From contig CAUJNA010001724.1 of assembly GCA_963377175.1 (NCBI GenBank), positions 1 through 64,000 on the forward strand: 64,000 nt of DNA, read 5' to 3'. Origin of the DNA: Effrenium voratum. Its lineage: Eukaryota; Sar; Dinophyceae; Suessiales; Symbiodiniaceae. The position numbers were made by a program, and so were the translations under genes. Below are positions 32,979-42,247 of this stretch, piece after piece (positions within the stretch are counted from its first letter, which is position 1; every line of letters starts with the position of its first letter). Under the pieces are notes generated by a model. The model was not told the origin of the DNA. It saw nothing but the letters and a program-made list of their open reading frames with translations, and made no database searches.

Positions 32979-33239
32979 GACCTCTCTACGCAAGCGAGCG
33001 GCAGCAGCAACGCTCGAAGAGCTGGAGTTGCAGGCCAGCTTCTGGAATAGCTGACAATAGAACCCGGTTGCTGTAGGGTGCCCTAGATTCCAAATGCATT
33101 TTTGCGTTGCGGGGGGGTTTTGTTCGCCGGGACAGTAGAGTTGCCTCGGTGATAGATCTTGATCTGCTCGGGCAGATTCTTCCTTATGAGGCGCGCAGTT
33201 GAACTTATTTGGTTGGCTGCGGTGAGACGGCAGGTCATC

Positions 33240-33665
33240 CGCAATGCAGAGGGTGTTTAGGGTTTTTGCGGGGCTGAAAGACAAAGCCCCAGAAGCGGCA
33301 GCCACTGCAGAGGCGCGCAGTTGAACTTGTTTGGTTTTGCGGAGCTGAAGGACAAAGCCCCAGAAGTGGCAGCCGCAGCAGAGGCGCGCAGTTCAACTTG
33401 TTTGGTTGGCTGCGGTGAGACGGCAGGTCATCCGCAATGCAGAGGGTGTTTAGGGTTTTTGCGGGGCTGAAGGACAAAGCCCCAGAAGCGGCAGCCACCG
33501 CAGAGGCGCGCAGTTGAACTTGTTTTGTTGGCTGCGGTGAGATGGCAGGTCATCCGCAGTTGCAGCATGTTGCAGAGGGTTTTAGGGCTTTGCGGAGCTG
33601 AAGGACAAAGCCCCAGAAGTGCATGCCCCCGCAGAGGCGCGCGGTTGAACTTGTTTGGTTGGCGT
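33240..33665. repeat. Tandem repeat with GAGGCGCGCAGTTGAACTTG units
   Basis: Four to five imperfect units of about 85-185 bp combine gaggcgcgcagtt(g/c)aacttgtttggttggctgcggtgag, caggtcatccgcaatgcagagggt and ggggctgaaggacaaagccccagaag. No gene. Confidence 0.85.
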
Positions 33666-33735
33666 CGTTGCTGCGGAGCATTCCATTCTGAGACAGGCCT
33701 CCTTGCGCAAACTGTCCTTGCAGCAGTTGAGAGAG

Positions 33736-33832
33736 ATGGCCACGAAGATGAAGGTTTCTAAGAAAGGCACCAAAAGCGAGATCAGGGCAAGGCTCCAGGC
33801 GCAGCTTGCGTTGAGTTGCGCGTTGGTTTGAG
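33736..33832 (+). CDS. Possible small basic ORF upstream of the H3-like gene
   Basis: The ATG at 33736 (gagagATGG) opens a short basic frame MATKMKVSKKGTKSEIRARL followed by QAQLALSCALV and a stop. It could be a first exon of the histone-like gene or chance. No donor could be chosen. The neighbourhood (33.8-34.3 kb) has other basic frames but nothing recognisable. Confidence 0.2.
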
Positions 33833-34308
33833 AGGGTGCTTTGCAGTGTTTTGTGTTGCGAATCTGGTGTCCGCAGTTGCGCTGAGGCTGCTTCTTTTAG
33901 TCACACACACACTCGCTGGAGGCAAGGCAGACCCAGGCCTGCTCGACCAAGGGGGCAGGAGCTGCACCTGCGTTGGCGGTGCCTTGGCATTAGCGATAGC
34001 CAGTCAACAATGCCTTGTGCCGGTCCTAAGGACGAGCGACGGGGAGCGCAGGCAATTGCTCATGTGGAGGCGCGGGTGTGTCACAATGGAGGGGTGGGCC
34101 TCCATCCAATCTCCAAACTGCGCGCCCGTTCTAGGCTGAAGAAGTGGACGGCCATATCGCCGAAAGCCAGGTGGATAAAGAAGCTCCAGTTGACCTCACG
34201 TCGCCAGCTGGCTGGTCTCAAGAAGGCCCAGTGAGCCGTGCGACCCGAAACTTGCAAGTGCAAGTCAGCAAGCTGGAGCCCAGCAAGCGTGGTGGGCGCA
34301 GAGCAAAG

Positions 34309-34590
34309 ATGGCTGATAAGCCAAAGCCGAAGAAGCGAGCTGAGCCTGTGTGTCTGGACGACAGCGACTTCGGTGGGCGCAGAGCAAAGATGGCTGATAA
34401 GCCAAAGCCGAAGAAGCGAGCTGAGCCTGTGTGTCTGGACGACAGCGACTTCGAGATCTCGCGCTGCTGGCTGCAGGCCCATGCCAAGAAGTTTGCCCAA
34501 GACTTGCATGAGAAAGAGGACTTCACTGGAAACCGCGTCAGCTTTTCCAAGAACTCCTTGCTGGCGTTGCAGATGTCCCTTGAGATGTTT
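34309..34590 (+). CDS. Divergent histone H3-fold protein, exon 1
   Basis: From the first ATG (GCAAAGATGG) the frame gives MADKPKPKKRAEPVCLDDSD, repeated once by an exact-looking 81-bp tandem duplication (second ATG at 34390), then HAKKFAQDLHEKED and VSFSKNSLLALQMSLEMF. The last part matches the H3 alpha-1/alpha-2 segment RFQSSAVxALQEASEAY, with ALQ and Glu at the same positions. The donor is GAGATGTTT|GTTCCT. Joined to 35387 it aligns with H3 without gaps across the splice. The N-terminal tail lacks the ARTKQTARKS sequence. The start could lie farther upstream (frame open to 34144). Confidence 0.6.
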
Positions 34591-35386
34591 GTTCCTTAGT
34601 CCGCAAGCGGATTCAACACGCGGGATGTTGGTGGAAGGGTCAGGTTGGAATTAGCCCCGCAGCCCTCTGCGTTTTGCGTTTGCTGGGTCCCACAATCATG
34701 GAAGTGCACACTTTTTCAGTGCGTTGCGTCCAGGTAATCCGCGGGGAACTGGGGGACACTTGAAAAGGGTTTCGTAATCATTGCACCTACATGTGTTTCA
34801 GTCTGAGTGCCAACCCACTCCTAATGCGGCAGCTTACACACACTGCAACAGGAAGTTTTCCGCGCCCAAGTGAACACCAATTTTGAAGACTCTCCCACTA
34901 ACATGTTGAAATTCCAACACTCCACTTTAAGCATAGAATTCTTGCACGGCTTGCGGGGAAGCATCAGGTGATACTGGGTCCGTGGGAGACTTGAGCTGCG
35001 AGGAAAGAACTTGTGCCATTTGCGGTGTTGGTGACGGTTGGTGCGCCAAGCGTTTGTGGACACGGCTCGCACAATTTTGAAGCTCGCGACAAGTAGAAGC
35101 TAATGTGAAAACACATAGGCATCGCAACATAAACGCGCTTTTTTGCCATGCAGTTTTGTAAATGGGCTAAGTTCTTGGTGTTGCGGGCTAACTTGTGTGC
35201 CATGGGGGTTGGCCACGGTGGGCCAAGTTCTTTAGCAATCTGGTAAGTTTCCCGGCGGGTCGTAGATATTGAGGAAATATCATGGTAAGGTTTCAGCAGC
35301 CATTTTCTGTTTTTAGTTATGGCAGTAGAGTCCACTTGCTAGCGCGAAAAAATCCAGAGACTAGCGAAAGACTTATAGAGACTGAG
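34591..35386. other. Intron of the H3-like gene
   Basis: About 800 bp, AT-richer than the exons, GT...AG (actgag|GCGC). No other gene seen inside. Confidence 0.5.
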
Positions 35387-35770
35387 GCGCAGGAGTGGAT
35401 GACAGACTGCGCCCTATTGGCGCAGCACGGAAAGCGCACCACGGTGTGCAAGAGTGATCTCGCGCTCTCCTTGCTGATGCGCAACGAGGGCTGGGTGGGC
35501 GGCAAGCACAAGGAAATTCACGAGGAGGTCGAGGCGGCGCGCGCTCAGAACAAGAAGCTGCGGAAAAGCCAGCGTGACTGCGCCTTGCCCAACGCAGATT
35601 TTTCTGATGCTTCTTTCATGGGCTCCGCTGTTTACCTGTGTCCGCATGCCTTCCAGCACCGATTTTCATTCTCACGGACCACTCAGCTGCAGTTTTCCCC
35701 GGCTTGCCTAGGTGCTGAGGTGAAATTGCCGACGGTCAGGCAGATTGAGAAGATGGTCTTCGGAGATTGA
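35387..35770 (+). CDS. Divergent histone H3-fold protein, exon 2
   Basis: Begins AQEWMTDCALLAQ and continues HGKRTTVCKSDLALSLLMRN. H3 has LVGLFEDTNLCAI then [20 protein letters not shown]. Asp, Leu, Ala, His, Lys-Arg, Thr, Asp, Leu and Arg fall in register, covering the end of alpha-2, loop L2 and alpha-3. H4 also has HAKRKT but fits the first exon worse. After the fold comes a C-terminal extension of about 95 residues with no match, unlike canonical H3, which ends there. The stop is TGA at 35768. Expected role: nuclear, DNA-bound, as a variant or specialised H3; function unknown. Confidence 0.6.
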   Translation, partial: AQEWMTDCALLAQHGKRTTVCKSDLALSLLMRNEGWVGGKHKEIHEEVEAARAQNKKLRKSQRDCALPNADFSDASFMGSAVYLCPHAFQHRFSFSRTTQLQFSPACLGAEVKLPTVRQIEKMVFGD

Positions 35771-35882
35771 GCCTGCAGCACATGACAGATCGCGTGAGCC
35801 CCTGCAATTTTGGTAGTAACTTTCGCATTTTCGAGCAGTGCGCGCCAACCCTGCTGCGTTCAGAGAAGAGGAAAAGAGAGAA

Positions 35883-35936
<54 letters not shown>
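35883..35936. repeat. (AG)n microsatellite
   Basis: A 54-bp near-perfect GA/AG run, flanked by aaaagagagaaag. Confidence 0.95.
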
Positions 35937-35937
<1 letters not shown>

Positions 35938-35957
35938 AAGTGGCGTGGCATGGTGAA

Positions 35958-36275
35958 GAATTGGAGAGCACAAGGGCATTCTTTCGTGACAGCAAAGGTG
36001 TTTGGAATCAACCTGCGTTAAACACCAATTGGGGCAATTTACGGTACCTTTGGCTCCTCACAAGGGAAAGAATGGGAGAGCATGAGGGCATTGTTTCGTC
36101 GCAGCAAATGTGTTTGGAACCAACCTATGTTAAACACCAATTGGGGCAATTCGCGGTACTTTTGTCTCCTCACAAGGGAAAGTATTGGAGAGCATGATTG
36201 TTTCGTCGCAAAGGTGTTTGGAATCAACCTGCGTTAAACACCAATTGGGGCAATTCACGGTACCTTTGTCTCCTA
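35958..36275. repeat. Tandem repeat around AACACCAATTGGGGCAATT
   Basis: Three imperfect units of about 85-115 bp, each with gtttggaa(t/c)caacct(g/a)(c/t)gttaaacaccaattggggcaatt, tacctttg(g/t)ctcct and gagagcatga...tttcgtcgcaaa. Unit marks at about 36022, 36131 and 36236. No gene. Confidence 0.88.
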
Positions 36276-36527
36276 GAGCACCATGCCTTTTCGGGGGCTG
36301 CTTTCAGGTCTGGAAGGCTTGTTTTGCAATGGTCGGGCGTTGCGCTTTTTTGTTCGTGGTTGGAAACGTTCGCGGTCGAGCATTGACACTTTTCCATTCG
36401 TCCATTCCTCGCCCAAGCCCCGCCCGCTTCTCCCCAAGACTTGTGCGGCAAAAAAGCTGACAAATGTTCAAAACCTTGCGCTCGCCCTTGCGCATTCTTG
36501 CGCCTACCTCGTAAAATGGCACTCTTC
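36276..36527. other. No gene seen
   Basis: Open frames exist but none resembles a known family. The adjoining 36528-36745 copy suggests this may be decayed mobile DNA. Confidence 0.3.
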
Positions 36528-36745
36528 CGAGGCGGCTCGTTGTCACGGGCCAGCGTTCCCGCTGCGGAGGCAATGCCAGAGGTAGATGTTGCAGGAGATG
36601 AAGGATGAGGCAGCGTCTGACCCAGAGCCAGGCTCCAAGTGATACCAGCCGAGTTGCGCGAGCCCCACATGTTACACGCAGCGTGGTTATCGACAGGAAG
36701 GCGTCAGACCTCTGAGCTTCCGTCTTTCAGTCTTTGAGGCCTTCC
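36528..36745 (+). pseudogene. Truncated copy of the 3' end of the 45.4-kb ORF plus its downstream sequence
   Basis: About 215 bp closely matching 45922-46137: ggctcgttgtcacgggccagc, the last codons of the 45434 ORF (PEVxVAGDEG), its TGA, and the following gcagcgtctgacccagagccag...ctttcagtctttga. It contains only the 3' end, so it is a fragment, not a gene. Confidence 0.75.
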
Positions 36746-37099
36746 GAGTTGATGTTGTAGAGCATCTGCCTAGTTCTTCAGGCCGCAAAAAGACAGACAG
36801 ATGCCTTTGATTGCGAGCGTCCGCCTTACCAATTTAGTTGCAAGCGCGTGCGTGTTTGCATTGCTGCCTGAGCATTCGGTGAGAGTCAGTGGGTTCAGAC
36901 AAACACTTCCAGACCTTGTTTGGCAAGACGCGGATTTGGTTTGTTTAGATACGGACTCGGCATGTCTTAGCAAAGCCTTTTCTTAACATTGTGTCCGCGG
37001 TGGGGGTAGCACTGTTCCACCCGCAGACGCAGACGAATTACGAAGACACATTGCCCCGAAGCAGACTCGAGCCCAACCACATGCCCGAAGACGCGAAGA

Positions 37100-37195
37100 C
37101 GAATCCCCCCCCGAAGACGATTTCCCCCCGAAGACGATTTCCCCCCGAAGACGAATTCCCCCCGAAGACGAATTCCCCCCCGAAGACGAAAGATG
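37100..37195. repeat. CCCCGAAGACGA minisatellite
   Basis: Six to seven imperfect units of 16-19 bp, CCCCCCGAAGACGATTT/AATT. Confidence 0.9.
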
Positions 37196-37943
37196 GCAGG
37201 TACGCAGACAACAGGCGCTTCACCGTAGCTGCGCTTTCATACAAAGGGTAGATTTTAAGCTGTCTCCTGCGACTCCAAGGCTCCGCCCAGTCACCTCCCT
37301 CGCCCTTGCCCTAGTTTGTTTTAGGCAGGCGCAGTGCTACTTGCAGTGCAGCTCGTTGCACTCACAGGCCGGACAGTCCGTGAATCCTTCTGTTGAAGCA
37401 TCTTGTAGATTGTGCCGGGGGTAGATCCAAAGGCCTTACGGCGAAACTCGAATAGACCAGGGCTTTCACATTTCAAGGAACCCCTGACACGCGAACTCCG
37501 AAGTGGCGATTGCTGATCTTCTGCGCGGGGGGGCTGACCACAGTGTCCATCCCCCATTCTAGGAAAATGCATTTAGGGGGGACCTAGGTACCTTATGCAT
37601 TTTATTTTTATGCATTTTTCTCCCCACGTAGAATCTATAGTGCGCTATCATACGTTATTCGTGAGATTACATGAGATTTGCTTTGCCATCATGTCTGGTC
37701 ACATGTTGAAACAAGTGTGAGAGCATGTATGTGAGAGCATGTGATCCTTGGCGCCACCCCGGCGCCACCTTTGTTGAAAGTCTAGCATTTTATTGCAGTT
37801 CTTTTGCGCGGGCGAAAAAACAGCCGCCTGACTCCTCGTGCATCTCTTTACTTTGTTGGATTCCTTCATCCCGGTGGCGTCTCGAACCCTTTGGTTGCAC
37901 TTGGGACTAGTGCATCGCTAAGCCATCGCGTTAAGAAAAAGTG

Positions 37944-38212
37944 CAAATCCGCTTACGCCCAGCGGCCGGAAGCAGATGTCGTGGCGCGGCAGCAGATTTC
38001 CAGCCTGAAATCCGCTAGCACGCTGTCAAATCCGCTTACGCCCAGCGGCCGGTAGCCGCCCAGCGGCCGAAAGCCGCTCACGCCAGTTTTGGAAATCTGC
38101 TACCGGCCGCTGGGCGTAAGCGGATTTGCCAGCGCGCTAGCGGATTTTTTGCCAGAAATCTGCTGTCGCACCACGAAATCTGCTTGCGGCCGCTGGGCGT
38201 AAGCGGATTTGA
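37944..38212. repeat. Inverted cluster of AAATCCGCTTACGCCCAGCG
   Basis: The word AAATCCGCTTACGCCCAGCGG occurs directly at 37946 and 38028, and as its reverse complement (CCGCTGGGCGTAAGCGGATTT) at about 38106 and 38190. Shorter CAGCGGCCG pieces lie between. The cluster can fold into alternative hairpins. Confidence 0.88.
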
Positions 38213-38733
38213 AGGACTGCGCAGAGCGCTTGCGTGCAGCGGATAGCGAATGCTGAGCGGCTGGGTGTTGAGCGCGGAGGTATTTGCGACCAGGTTCATA
38301 TGTAAATAGCCATTACTTGAGTCACGCGAGGGCGTGCAAGGGTGTATCACACAGGTGCTCCATTTGTGGTCTTGCCTGGATAACGATACCCAACAACGCT
38401 CTCCAAGATGTAGGTCCAAAAACACCTAAGTGGGTCGATGTCAAAAGTAGGCCTTCAGCCCAAGCTGAGCTTTGCAGGCGCACTCATTCCTTCTGCTCTG
38501 GCGGTTGAAGGAGGCTTTGTGTCATGTCCTGGCTCCCGGATGTCGAGGGGGGACCTTAAAACTGCAGATGTGCATTTTCCAGGTCCCCCACCCCTTATGC
38601 GTAGGGGATCAGTGTCCCAAGCATCAGCTTGCAACTCGGGGGCTGACTGCTGTTGTTTTCCACGTCTGCCACGCAGCCGCCGCTCCTGCCAAGAGAAGCA
38701 CGTTAGTACCAAAAAGCCCCTGGAGGAAAAGCC

Positions 38734-39552
38734 ATGTCGATGTCCAAGCTTTGCGAGGTGAAGGCCAAGAACGAGTTGGCGATGAGCATAGCTGACGCAT
38801 CCACGAGAGCCTCGGAATCCCACGTGGATGAGGATGGGATGTCTGATGCCTCAGCTGCTTCTTTGGGAAACACGACCTTGGCCAGCTCAAAGCTGAGCAA
38901 GGCCCGCAATGAGAGGGACAGAGGCCCTAAGAGGGCAGCGAAGAGGATCCGAAGAGCCATGATCAAGAAAGGCATGTGTCAGGAGGTTGTGGATGCGATG
39001 ACGGACCAGGAGGTGCTCAATGCGAGGGAGACCTCACGGCGAACACCGTTTTCAGATCTCCTCGCAGAGCACTTGGGCATGGTCTCGGAGGGCGCCGCGG
39101 TCACAATCCAGGAGCGGCTGAGTGCGGCGCTTGCCGTGCCTGCGGGCCTGAAGGATCCGCTTACGGAAGCGGAGTTGAGCCGGGCGCAAGCCTTTGCCAA
39201 GCCGGCGGAGGGAATCGGTGGCAGGTGCAAGTTCTGTGGTGTGGTCTGGGACCCCTGCCACGCCCAGGGCAAGAACCACCTCAAGGCGGTCACAGAGCAT
39301 GCCCTGGGGACACGGCTCTTTGGCCCAGCCTCTTCAGCGAAGAGGCTTGACGCCACTGGGCTCGTGGTTGCCGGGCGAAAGCCGACCAAGCAGGAGGTCC
39401 AGCGCTTTTGGGGCGATGTCACGCTGATGCCCGTCGTGTTGTGGGACCGCCTGAACAAGGGGGAAGGCATCCAATTGCGCTGGGGCGGTGCGAAGAGCAA
39501 GGTGTGGCAGATCAAGGCCTGGTGTGAGTTTGCGCTTGTCCCAATTGTATGA
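38734..39552 (+). CDS. Uncharacterised 272-aa protein with a CxxC...H...H motif
   Basis: A single continuous GC-rich frame, start AAAAGCCATGTC, stop TGA. N-terminal 70 residues are Ser/Ala/Glu-rich. A basic patch follows (ERDRGPKRAAKRIRRAMIKK, about residues 62-81). Near residue 170, CKFCGVVWDPCHAQGKNHLK...TEH could be a C2H2-type (U1/matrin-like) zinc finger, with CxxC and two His. The C-terminal half (WGDVTLMPVVLWDRLNKGEG...LRWGG) is not recognised. It lies just upstream of the 39681 ORF and the first modular repeat, in a region of mobile DNA, so it may belong to an element. No function can be named. Confidence 0.55.
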   Translation: MSMSKLCEVKAKNELAMSIADASTRASESHVDEDGMSDASAASLGNTTLASSKLSKARNERDRGPKRAAKRIRRAMIKKGMCQEVVDAMTDQEVLNARETSRRTPFSDLLAEHLGMVSEGAAVTIQERLSAALAVPAGLKDPLTEAELSRAQAFAKPAEGIGGRCKFCGVVWDPCHAQGKNHLKAVTEHALGTRLFGPASSAKRLDATGLVVAGRKPTKQEVQRFWGDVTLMPVVLWDRLNKGEGIQLRWGGAKSKVWQIKAWCEFALVPIV

Positions 39553-39680
39553 CCTTGTTCTGTCACTTGGGGCTAATCATCAACTAATGCTGTGATAGTG
39601 CCCCGCTGTTTCGGTCATGCAAACAAATTGCAGGCTTGCAGCCTTTTCCAAGCCTGTAACTGAGTTCAATCAAAACCGTG

Positions 39681-40007
39681 ATGGAGGCAGCCGTGGCGAA
39701 CGGGCCCGTGGAGAACACTCTCATCATCCGCTCTGCCGAGTTGGCCGTGGTGAGGTATGACCCGATCAGCGGCAAGTACTCCAACCGGGGAGACTACTCC
39801 CGGGACGCGTTTGCGCGATGGGAGGAGTTGGAGCAGGAGCTGGGCGAGATCCAAGACGGCCTCCAGGGCCTTCACTCCCAGGAGCCGTGGTGGCCCGTTC
39901 TTGAGATCCATGTGGACGCCGATGGCACCACTGCGGTCATCCTCGTTTGCTACTACCAGCTTCTGGAGGCCATCATGTGGGCTTGGGTCCTGACCTTGGC
40001 GCGGTAG
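39681..40007 (+). CDS. Uncharacterised 108-aa protein
   Basis: ATG at 39681 (aaccgtgATGG), stop TAG at 40005. The sequence MEAAVANGPVENTLIIRSAE...VVRYDPISGKYSNRGDYSRD has good codon quality; a charged helix (RWEELEQELGEIQDGLQGL) and a C-terminal hydrophobic segment (AVILVCYYQLLEAIMWAWVL) may be a membrane anchor. No family recognised. It ends about 20 bp before the repeat at 40030 and could be an exon or companion gene of the 38734 ORF. Confidence 0.4.
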   Translation: MEAAVANGPVENTLIIRSAELAVVRYDPISGKYSNRGDYSRDAFARWEELEQELGEIQDGLQGLHSQEPWWPVLEIHVDADGTTAVILVCYYQLLEAIMWAWVLTLAR

Positions 40008-40029
40008 ATGTCTTCTAATCCTGTTGCTG

Positions 40030-40353
40030 GTGTGCTTGGCGTTTCGCCGAGCTGCCAGTGACAAGGTTGGCACGCCCATTTCCGTCGCCGCTCAGTGGCC
40101 CAGGCTCCAAGTTACAGTTTTGCCCAAGCAGGAAATTGTTTGGGGTAGTTGTTGGCTTCTCGTCAGACAAGTTGCAAAGACCTAGCAGTTTGGGTTAGTT
40201 GACAGTTTGACTTACTGCTGCAAGATGTCTAAATCACGGGGCCAGATCTTGCTGGTAGCATCTTGGGGCCTGAGCCTGGCGCGGTGAAGTCATGGCCGGT
40301 TTTTTAACCGCGCAAACGTCAGCGCTGCCTCGATAAAAGAAGCGCGAAGTGTC
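40030..40353 (+). repeat. Modular dispersed repeat R1
   Basis: Contains tttcgccgagctgccagtga...cgcccatttccgtc, ctccaagttacagttttgcccaagcagg, ggttagttgacagtttgacttactgctgca, cacggggccagatcttgctgg and ends taaccgcgcaaacgtcagcgctgcctcgataaaagaagcgcgaagtgtc. Parts are shared with 40541, 41566, 44690, 46133 and 54100. Confidence 0.9.
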
Positions 40354-40540
40354 TTCAAAGAGGCTGAGGGGTAGTCATGTGAGGGCCGTCCAAAACCCGC
40401 GACTTTACGGTTTAGTAAGGATGTTACTTTTCAAAAAAAGATGCCAAGGCTTGTGCTCACCCCAAACCTAGCCGCGCCCAAAAACAATTTATTTCGGCCC
40501 TAAAGATTGTTTTTGCGTCGTCTCTGGCTGCCTCGCTCGC

Positions 40541-40705
40541 TTCGCCGAGCTGCCAGTGACCAGGTTGGCACGCCCATTTCCGTCACCGATCAGTGGCCCA
40601 GGCTCCAGGTTACAGTTTTGCCCAAGCAGGAAATTGTTTGGGGTAGTTGCTGGCTTCTCGTCACACAGGTTGCAAAGACCTAGCGTGCTTGGTGCTTTCG
40701 CCGAA
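40541..40705 (+). repeat. Modular dispersed repeat R2 (partial)
   Basis: Repeats the first half of R1 (cttcgccgagctgccagtgaccagg...gttgcaaagacctagcgtgcttggtgctttcgccga) and runs straight into the AGTGGCTCCA minisatellite. Confidence 0.88.
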
Positions 40706-40905
40706 CTTCAAGTGGCTCCAAGTGGTTCCAAGTGGCTCCAAGTGGCTCCAAGTGGCGCGTGCCGCTTCAAGTGGCTCCAAGTGGCTCCATGTGGCTCCAA
40801 GTGGCACGTTCTGTTTCAAGTGGCTCCAGGTGGCTCCAAATAGCTCATGTATGCATGTATGTATGCATGTATGTATGTATGTATGTATGCTAAGTGGCTC
40901 TTGCC
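40706..40905. repeat. AGTGGCTCCA minisatellite (copy 2) with ATGT microsatellite
   Basis: Same 10-bp unit and CGCGTGCCGCTTC variants as 28919-29262, followed by (GTAT/GCAT)n at 40849-40890 and one more AAGTGGCTC. Confidence 0.93.
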
Positions 40906-41092
40906 CAAATTGCAGCTTTCTTTCGTTTGCTTCTTGCGCGTCGCCTGGGAGGGCCAGTCTTGGCACGAGCCAGAAAGCTTGCCTTGCGTGCGTTTCCGCG
41001 TGCCACAAGGCCCGGCTGGAGCGCGAGCCTGGCGCAAAGCGGGCGCAAGGAAAACAAAGGCGCCGATGTAGCTCCTGAGCGATGGGCCGTGA

Positions 41093-41412
41093 GGCTGCCA
41101 GTAGCCGCCTTTCTGGCTGTATCGCACGCGCCTGCCTCTTCCCAAGGCTTGTGCTCGCCCCAAACCTAGCCGCGCCCAAAAACAATTTACTTCGGCCCGA
41201 AAAATTGTTTTTGCGTCGTCTCTGCCTGCCTCGCTCGCGCCCGACTCTTCACCCCAAGCCTGGCGGTATCAAAAACAGAATTCGTTTTGCGCGACAGGTC
41301 CGGGATTCGAGCCTCCAAATTTTCCCGCAAGACAAAGTTGAGTCCGACGCATTTACCGCTGAACCAAGGCCGGCTCGCTCACAAGCGGGGCTGAAGGCCC
41401 CCTTTTCCCGTG
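41093..41412 (-). mobile_element. tRNA-derived SINE-like element (copy 2)
   Basis: Close copy of 31487-31800. The minus-strand head at 41291-41373 has A-box-like TGGTTCAGCGG, an anticodon-like CTCAACT (tRNA-Leu-CAA-like) and a B-box-like GGCTCGAATCCCGG, closer to consensus than copy 1. Confidence 0.58.
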
Positions 41413-41565
41413 TGATTGCTTGGGTTGCTTACCACCAGAAGGTTCGTTTGTGTTCTTGTAGTATATTATCAGATCTTTCCTGACGGCGGCATCTCCTTGG
41501 GCGCTGGCTCGGGGGCCTTAGGCCACACCTGACAGATCAAGCTGACATCACATTCATGGTTGCGA

Positions 41566-41808
41566 AGACCTAGCGTGCGTGGTGCTTTCGCCGAGCTGTT
41601 AGGCTCTCTTGCTTCCTGCTTGACGTTTGTTGCCATGGGTATCGTTTGTTGGCTTCTTTGGATACTGCCACAAGACGTCTAACATCACCGGATCAGATTC
41701 TGGGGGCTCAGATCCTGCAGGCGGCTTTTGCCAGGACGCTGGCTGGCCCAGTTTTTCCATTGCCACGACAACGGCTTGACAGACCGCTGTCCTTATGCAA
41801 CCTTTCAG
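41566..41808 (+). repeat. Modular dispersed repeat R3 (B-type half)
   Basis: From gttgcgaagacctagcgtgcgtggtgctttcgccgagctgttagg through ccatgggtatcgtttgttggcttctttgg, acatcaccggatcagattctggggg and ggcttgacagaccgctgt. Confidence 0.88.
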
Positions 41809-41911
41809 GGGCTGCAGGGACAACCCCACTTTTCAGGTCCTTGCATGGCTCTTTTGGCGCTTTCTGAGCAGCCGAGCTTGCTGAATAAATAGCATTTTTG
41901 CTGGAATGCAG

Positions 41912-42060
41912 CTGCTGATGCATTCCCTTGGGGCGCAATTGGGCGTAAACAAAAAAGCCGAGTTTTTGGAGTTCGTCGTAAAACTCGGTTTTTTTAATTT
42001 GCTGCCTCGGCAGCAGCCTTGAAGGCCAGTTTCCCCGTCCCCGCGAAACCTAGCTACGAG
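41912..42060. repeat. Dispersed hairpin repeat (copy 2)
   Basis: Same sequence as 30869-31013, with stem GCCGAGTTTTTGGAG / TAAAACTCGGTTTTTTT at 41955-41995, then cggcagcagccttgaagg and ccgtccccgcgaaacctagctacgag. Confidence 0.85.
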
Positions 42061-42247
42061 CTTGTGACGGCTGCAGGGTATCGCTGCAGCGTCCCGTGGG
42101 GCGCAAACTGGCGCAAAGTTACGGACAATGAGGACTCGGGAATCCCTGTCAGGACACAGCTTGCGCTTCAGGGTCATACTGCTGCTTGCCGCCTTTCGGG
42201 CTCGCAGCTTTTGCGGCTTTGCGTGTCTTTCCGCTTGCCATGTAATT

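Larger units (their letters stand above)
36746..38733. other. Repeats and no clear gene
   Basis: Holds a CCCGAAGACGAATT minisatellite (37100-37195) and a cluster of inverted AAATCCGCTTACGCCCAGCG words (37944-38212). The minus-strand frame at 37321-37572 has a clean basic stretch but no recognised family. No other gene seen. Confidence 0.4.

Noticed and set aside
31764..33050. ORFs of 126-225 aa with CKSHQFR repeats
   Set aside because: Products of the 21-bp repeat and the 509-bp duplication; several frames are open at once.
35767..36197. Glu/Arg-rich ORFs near 35.9 kb
   Set aside because: Generated by the AG microsatellite just after the stop codon of the H3-like gene.
38979..39566. 195-aa minus-strand ORF opposite the 38.7-kb gene
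   Set aside because: Shadow of the GC-rich + strand frame; its sequence is Ser/Ala/Arg-rich without motifs.
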